Notes under the pieces: generated by a model
Database searches by the model: none
What the model saw: the letters and a program-made list of their open reading frames with translations, nothing else
What the model was told of the DNA's origin: nothing
Shown here: positions 55,902 to 64,000 of the stretch, in pieces
Numbering within the stretch: the first letter of the stretch is position 1
Layout: every line of letters begins with the position of its first letter
NCBI RefSeq assembly: GCF_030272615.1
Contig: NC_081414.1
Span: 520,800,185-520,864,184 of the forward strand
Origin: Cryptomeria japonica
Taxonomy: Eukaryota > Streptophyta > Pinopsida > Cupressales > Cupressaceae
Length of the DNA: 64,000 nucleotides
Reading direction: 5' to 3'
Translations under genes and position numbers: made by a program

Positions 55902-56236
55902 TACCGATTGAGTTGTAGTGTCGTGGTAAAGTTATTTCGTTGGTGAGGCGATCACTAAGGTTCAAAACCCTGCAATGTTAATGTGCTCGTAGATCTCATG
56001 CCTTTATTGGGCTAGCATGCTTGCAGCACATGTGCCTTTGTGGGGTTGTTGTGCTCCTAAGTTGTTGATCTTTGTTGGATCATTGAGCTCACCGATTTGA
56101 ACAAGTGAAATGTTGAAATGGGGACTGAGGCCCTATGGATGTTGGCCTCAATAGTTATAGTGGGAAATGATCCTTTGTAAGTGCTCTCTAGGCTTGGACT
56201 AGCCTAAAACCCCAAGTTTCCCTCAACCCAAAAAAA
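55902..56236 (+). mobile_element. tRNA-derived SINE
   Basis: 335 bp flanked by a perfect 11-bp duplication TCACCCCATTC (55891-55901 and 56237-56247). Near the 5' end are an A-box-like TAGTGTCGTGGTAAAG (about 55917-55932) and a B box GGTTCAAAACC (55959-55969), the internal RNA polymerase III promoter of tRNA-derived SINEs. The 3' end is a short A run (CAACCCAAAAAAA). There is no coding capacity, so it would rely on a LINE for mobility. The exact start is uncertain by a few bases. Confidence 0.82.
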
Positions 56237-56247
56237 TCACCCCATTC

Positions 56248-57225
56248 CTAAAATGTGAAGCATGTTCCAAGTAGTGTGGAAAATATCACTCATAGAAGAC
56301 AAAACAATTATGGAGGAAAAAGCATATGCACTCAAGCATTATTAGGTCTCACAATCCCAAATGACAAGGCATACAAGTTTAAATAAGGGTTGAAGTCTCA
56401 TTACTCTACAAACCGAAGCAAGATACATAAGAAATCCATGAGTGGTCTACTCCACATACCCTAGATTGGCCAATCACTTGTTAAAGTCACACATCCTCAA
56501 TGCACACATCAAAACTTATCTCAAAAATCATAGTTGAAGCAACAAGTTAGACCAATGTATTAGCATATTCTTATACATGGAAATCAAGGCATGTATAAAA
56601 TCTCAAAGAATCATAAGCATACATCATCTCTATCTATGTAATCACAATTATGTTATAACACAATGCACTAGTCACAATTAGTCTCTCAAAACACAATGTG
56701 CAATTGATACTTGAATCAAGCTCATGAATCACTAGATACCAACACACTAGCCAAGCATAGCTCTAAACCATATATAACAATGTATTGATATAATCAACAA
56801 ACAATCAAAAATGTGTATAAGTACATACAATAACAAACATCTCATATCAAAAAATTAATGCATATATCAATAAGATAATCCATTTACCAAATAATTCCTA
56901 AAACAGTGCTAGAACACAACCATTAATAAGAGACTTCAGACATGGCAATGTAAGCATGGATTCGCCTTATATCTCCCACACTTATCATGACAAGGTACCA
57001 TGATAGATTTGATCATCAATCTTTATTAGGATTGTACTAGATTTTGTTACACTTAATCATATCAAAGATGATTTCACAAAACTAGGTTATGAAGTTTGTA
57101 CTTTGCAAGCCTATTAACTATTGCTTTTATATTATAAGAATGCTCTTTGGGTCAATATGATTACTATTTTTGCAGCAATAAGTAAATATAGGATGGTTTG
57201 GTAAGATAAGTAAATCTATGGTGAA
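56248..57225. other. AT-rich non-coding stretch
   Basis: No supported feature. Confidence 0.5.
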
Positions 57226-57355
57226 CAATGATGACGCTACTTTTTAACATTTGTATACTATATACCTCCTAAAGCCGCCATAACCTATTATGATTACCAA
57301 TGATGAAGCTACTTTTTACCATTTGTATAGTGTATACCTTCTAAAGTCGCCATAT
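57226..57355. repeat. 72-bp tandem duplication
   Basis: CAATGATGA(C/A)GCTACTTTTTA starts at 57226 and again at 57298. About 58 bases of the second copy remain, with a few changes. Confidence 0.8.
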
Positions 57356-57987
57356 ATGATTCCTTCTTGGGAACAATCTATTTTATATTAGAATTATCAA
57401 AATCCTCTTAAATGGATAGAATATCCAAGTTTATTCTTATAATGACATTGATTATTGAGCCTTCATTATATTTTGGAAAATAATTGCATGAACCATACTA
57501 ATCTCCTTTTAGATTATCTATTATAGCAATTGTACATGCACGGTACCAAGTTCTTAATATTTTGGGATACACACATCCATTATTGGACTAAGCTGATTTT
57601 GGCATTTTAACTAACTTAAAGTTCAAATACTTTTGATTGCATTTCAAATTATGATATCAATACTATGTTTTGTGGACATTCACACTATGAAAGATTTTTA
57701 GTCCCTTTGCATTCTTACATGGGAATCCATGATGAACGAAACCAGTTGTGTTTGAACTTTGTAGGCTTATTTCTTAGGGTTTTTATTTCATGCTTTTATG
57801 AACATCTAAATTTTACTATCAGCTATATAGGCATGTTTTCACCACACATTGGTATAGCTCTAAAAATAGAAAAGGGTATGTTCAATCTATGTTTATCTTG
57901 ATCTTTGTCAATGTTTGTTTTTTACCTCAATAAGTACTTATAAAGTTATCTAGAACTTAAATATGTCTATGTTATTGTAAATGTCGA

Positions 57988-58425
57988 CAATGCATTTGAC
58001 CCTAATCGTGAATTGATTCATGTAAATATGGTTATTAAACTCAACTTTGACAAGTTTATGTTTATTGTGAACCCTAACAATGTATTTGACCCATTATAGG
58101 GTAGTGATTGTCGTGATTATTGGCAATGTGTTTGACCTTGGATGGTTTGCGGTATTGTGATAACCTATTAAAAATGTTTGACATTTGAAAGGTGTGTGGT
58201 ATTGTGGAAACTTGTTAAATGGGCTTCACCTTTGATAAGGTATGTATTTATTATGAACACTATCAATTATGTCGAATATGTTTGACCTTTGTTAAGGGTT
58301 GTGTTATTTATGAACGTTGTCAATATACCCAACCTTTAACAAGACTATGTTATTTTAGAATATTGTAATGTGTTTGGTATTATTTAAAACCATTATTGGA
58401 TTGTGGCTATTATGAATTATTGTGC
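57988..58425. repeat. Decayed ~46-55-bp minisatellite
   Basis: About eight or nine diverged units start near 57988, 58042, 58078, 58124, 58173, 58219, 58274, 58322 and 58367, each built on AATGTGTTTGACCTTTG...GGTATTGTGAAC. The short ORF at 57665-57901 before it has no recognisable domain. Confidence 0.6.
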
Positions 58426-58713
58426 ACATTATTCTCATAGGAAAGTTTATAAGTTCTATTATCTTTGTAGAAACATTCAACCTTTCAGGCCGAAAGCTAG
58501 TGAATCAATACACTTATCTTAAAAGTAAGAGAAAGAATGTCTTGTATGTAATGTATCTTCTCTTGCTGCAATGATTTTTATTAGTGATAAAGACATGAAT
58601 AAATATTTATATAGGTTGATATGTGTACAAAACGTATACATATGTATAGATAAAAGTATATAAAGATATTGCTCATTTTTTATAATTCCAAAAATGGAAA
58701 TTAGTATATGAAG

Positions 58714-58718
<5 letters not shown>

Positions 58719-58798
<80 letters not shown>

Positions 58799-58831
58799 AG
58801 AGGAAGATGGCGTCGAGGCAGCAACAAGGGA

Positions 58832-58900
<69 letters not shown>

Positions 58901-59029
58901 GTGCATATATATCTATACAAATATATACATATATGTACACATATCTATACATGTGCATGTGTACATATGTGTGTGTGTATACATATATACATATATGTAC
59001 ATATATCTATACATGTGCATGTGTGTGTG

Positions 59030-59062
<33 letters not shown>

Positions 59063-59143
59063 ACACACACACACATATGTGTGTGTATACATATATACAT
59101 ATATGTACATATATCTATACATGTGCATGTGTGTGTGTGTGTG

Positions 59144-59194
<51 letters not shown>

Positions 59195-59325
59195 ATGTGT
59201 ATACGTATATACATATGTATATACATATACCCGCCAATATCCCCACACACACACACACATGTGTGTGTATACATATATACATATATGTACATATATCTAT
59301 ACATGTGCATGTGTGTGTGTGTGTC

Positions 59326-59362
<37 letters not shown>

Positions 59363-59390
59363 ACGTATATACATATGTATATACATATAC
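58719..59390. repeat. Compound (TA)n, (CA)n and TG/TA minisatellite
   Basis: (TA) about 39 units at 58719-58797, (AC) about 27 units at 58839-58892, then repeated modules of about 110-180 bp, each with ACATATATCTATACATGTGC followed by (GT)n and ATATATATGTGTG. Two modules include CATATACCCGCCAATATCCCC. The large ORFs in this stretch (Ile/Tyr, His/Thr or Cys/Val runs) are translations of the repeats. Confidence 0.95.
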
Positions 59391-61060
<1,670 letters not shown>

Positions 61061-62868
61061 AGATTTGTATATATAGCTATATATGTGTGTTAATGTGTGT
61101 GTACAACAATAAATATATATGCATATAGCATCTATTTATGAATAAGGGTATGGATAGATCCAAGCCTAGATACAAAGATAAACTATAAATATTGTTTTAA
61201 AGAAAAATTCTAATCCAAGGCCAAACTTGTACCTTGGGTTTTGGAAGAGGGCTTGGGTTTAAACTTCAGTCTTTGATTATCTAGATTGATCCAATTCTTG
61301 ATAGGCAATACTGCTAGAAAAAGTATTTCGTTGTATGAATATTTATAGCCGATATTGTTGCATTAAATTGGGAAAAACTATAAATACCGAAAAGAATATG
61401 GAAATAAAAAATTGTGATAATTTATTGTACTTAACTGTATTTTAGAAATGCAATATTGTAAACAATTGTATCACTCACTTGCCTGGGTATTTTTCGTTGA
61501 CAACAGCTTACAATCATTCCTCCACCTTTATGATAGGGAGATGACTTTTAATTGCAAATATATATGCACTTTTTTATTAAATTATCATGAGTGCTTGATC
61601 ATGACATTGTACTTTTGATAACCAATTTGAAAAGGAGATATGAATATACGACACAAATCTCCATTATGGAATGTGCATTTATTATACTAGAACTTTGACC
61701 AAAGTAATGAAAATCACTATTTGCATTATCTCACATTCACAGTGTCTATTTGTTGACAATTCAATCAATGTGTCATACTTAATTAAAGGGTATCTAGAGT
61801 CGTATGAGAGATTGTTTATATCTAGAAACAACAATAGTTCTTGAATGGAATGTCGATCTTGGTGATTCCATTGATTTGCTACCCTCGTGAAGGGTAAGGC
61901 CACTTTCAGATGGAAGGTTTGCAAGGGACCGCTAGTCTGTGGATGGAGGAAAAGCACTTGGGTGATTCTCTCTCTCTTGTAACTGAAGAATGTCGAAGAC
62001 TTGGTTACTTGGAGATATTATCCAAATATCTCATGACATTGTATTATTGATGATTTGTATCTTATTATCATTATAATACTTGTAATATGTTATGTTATGA
62101 CATCAATATGATACTTGAAATATGAATCTTGTGTAGCAAAGTATTTGTCAATGCCCAATGAATTGTGAAATATGTTTGAATTTTGCATGCATTTCTTAAG
62201 AATAATAGTGGTGTATTTAATTATGTTCTAAACAAAATGTGGTATTTATTAAACTTATGTTAGTTTAGAAAGAGAACTAATTCGTGTTCATCACACTAAC
62301 TTTTAAGTATAACCATACTAATAAGATTATTTTAAATTAAAAGCATGTACTAGTATAATAACTCATTTTATTAGCTTTGGGGCTATGAATATTGCATTTC
62401 AAACAATTTCCTTACTATTATGGTATGGTATGTTTGAAACCTTATATACTTAATAAATTCTCCCAAGGTTGTCCAAAAAATAACACCAATATACATTGTT
62501 CCTTTTCTAAATCAACTGGCAATTGTGTCTCAATGTTTAAATATATTTATCATAGTAATGATAATGGCAATTAAAGCTTTATTAAGATCAACGAACAATG
62601 TTAGAATAATGTTGTCAAGAAAATATATTAGGAAGAACCTAAACTATTATGCACACATGAGAAAACATATGTTCAACGAGGACAACTCCAAGTATGAAGA
62701 CCAATTATACACACCAATGAGAAAATGTAATTTTAGCAAGAACAACTCTAGGTCTATAAACCAAGGATTCTTGTTAGACAAATGACTTTTGTTGTCTATT
62801 CCTTATTATCTTACAAACAAAATATCCTTTTATTCTTTTAGAGGCTAGTCAATGATAAATGTCCTAGA
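61061..62868. other. AT-rich non-coding stretch upstream of the LINE
   Basis: No gene, repeat pair or promoter that I can support. The last part may be the LINE 5' untranslated region. Confidence 0.45.
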
Positions 62869-64000
62869 ATGGCGAAAATGACTATGCTCGCGAAAGACAG
62901 AATCAAATCTTCTCTCTACAACCAGCCCTTTCCTCTGCGAAGTGTTTATCATGGCTATGGAAACCATTTTGCGGTTCTGGCTAACGATGCTAGGGCAAAT
63001 GAATTGAGTAGAGCAAAATCTCGGATCAACAAGCAGGAAGCTTTCTTTGCTAAAACAAAATACCCACTGGTTGTTTCGGCTAGGGCTTCCCTTCCTTCGC
63101 TCCAAGGCAGGGATCGAAACTGGCAGCCGTTAAGGCACTGAAACAAGAAGGCAGAAAGGCAATCAAATTGCTTTAAGCGACATCCCAACCCAGGGTGGAA
63201 GGAAGGTTTTGTAAAACCTAACCGAACAAACAGTCCCACAGCTTCAGCCACCAAAATGTCTGCAGGCAAATCTTCCAAAGATAGCCCCAATGGGATAATC
63301 ATTGACATTGACTCCCAAATAGTGGATATGTATCAAATGCATTGCAATGAAAGATTGTTTTTTGCACGATGGAAAGGCTGGGGGTTTCCGTCTGAACAAA
63401 TTGCCAACTGGGTGGCATCTTCTCTCAAAAATCAGGTAAAAATTGACATCCTCCCTGATCAGTTCTTAGCTATTGAATGCGGTAATCAAAATTTTAAAAA
63501 TTCAATACTAAATAAGGGTTTATCTGAGTTCATGGGCTTAGGGTTTGACTGCTGGGAGTGGCATACCCTCTTTCATCCTTCGCAATTAAATTCATGTATG
63601 GTTAATAGAGCTATATCACTCGAAAGAATCCCAATTGAATTAAGAAATAATGACTTTTTAAGCATTTTAGGGAATAAAATAGGCAAATTTGTAGAAGTTA
63701 AAAAATCAGCCTTAAGCTTCTTTAACAATCTTTTGATTGTCAACATGAATATAAACATTAAAACCGTCGAACCAGTAACACTAAGGTATGATGACCGGAG
63801 TTTATCTCTTGAATTACCCTTCTACAATGGTCCTTTCGAAATGGATAGACCAAGAAAGTTCCCCTCAAAAAATACTTTCCCTAAATTAATCACTGAATCG
63901 AGAATAGCTCCAATTAGATTTGTGGATGGAGGGGGATTCACCATCACGGGCTTTAATAACTTCAGCACTAATCTTCCTTCTCCGGTTCTATGTCATCAGA
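62869..64000 (+). pseudogene. LINE (L1-type) ORF1, DUF4283-like RNA-binding protein, partial
   Basis: The frame begins with an ATG at 62869, meets one TGA at 63139-63141 and is then open to the window end, giving about 377 codons without a terminator inside the window. Another in-frame ATG lies at 63256. After a basic Ser/Asn-rich N-terminus, residues around 145-260 match the plant LINE DUF4283/RRM-like pattern: RLFFARWKGWGFPSEQIANW, INDEL-free spacing to GFDCWEWHTLFHP, then RIPIELRNNDFLSILGNKIG, which corresponds to the usual gentle-Pro-x-x-hydrophobic block before the zinc knuckle. ORF1p binds LINE RNA. ORF2 (endonuclease and RT) should follow beyond 64000. If the TGA is real in the genome, either translation starts at 63256 or the copy is dead. 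Confidence 0.7.

Overview
This is nuclear DNA of a land plant with a large, repeat-filled genome. A gymnosperm fits best, because there are very long AT-rich intergenic stretches, long LTRs and deeply nested Ty3/gypsy and Ty1/copia elements, but no species can be named from sequence alone. I found no intact single-copy host gene in the 64 kb. Nearly all recognisable content is mobile DNA at different stages of decay: at least five Ty3/gypsy elements, a copia cluster, solo LTRs, a tRNA-derived SINE and the start of a LINE.

Layout. 1-4599 is decayed TE sequence ending in an LTR-like GGCATTACA. 4600-5829 is the 3' end of a gypsy element (A) carrying a plant mobile domain (PMD) gene. It runs straight into element B (5830-15699), a Tat-type gypsy element with gag, zinc knuckle, protease, G-patch, RT, RNase H and a second (archaeal-type) RNase H. 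B has no integrase. It carries two large inverted repeats, one made from its own LTR and leader (5990-7385) and one at the 3' end (14064-14677) that holds what looks like a captured host first exon with a splice donor. 15700-19003 is a third relative (C) with a PMD pseudogene on the minus strand and an LTR.

About 20.7-40.0 kb is a dated nest. Old gypsy element E was split by element D (22171-37984, 5-bp duplication CTAAG). D in turn holds a copia-like solo LTR (22793-23850, duplication ACATT) and a complete minus-strand element (25876-33610, duplication CATCT). That last element has near-identical LTRs and one uninterrupted 1122-codon gag/protease-like ORF but no RT, RNase H or integrase, so it is a TR-GAG type non-autonomous retrotransposon. 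D and the TR-GAG share primer-binding site, polypurine tract, LTR ends and a repeated GC-rich hairpin, so they look like members of one trans-mobilised group.

41-55.4 kb is a copia graveyard: a split solo LTR (45054-55407) containing a rearranged minus-strand copia cluster with integrase, RT and RNase H pseudogenes, tandemly duplicated LTR pieces, and a plus-strand coiled-coil accessory ORF just upstream of a polypurine tract and LTR. 55.4-62.8 kb is mostly AT-rich non-coding DNA with a SINE (perfect 11-bp duplication), decayed minisatellites, long TA/CA arrays and a 1.4-kb GC-rich island in which a 13-17 base motif recurs six times. The window ends inside a LINE ORF1 (62869 onward).

The strongest leads are the two fold-back structures in element B (one with a captured exon), the intact TR-GAG nested in its own relative, the shared hairpin motif in the D/TR-GAG LTRs, and the GC-rich island.
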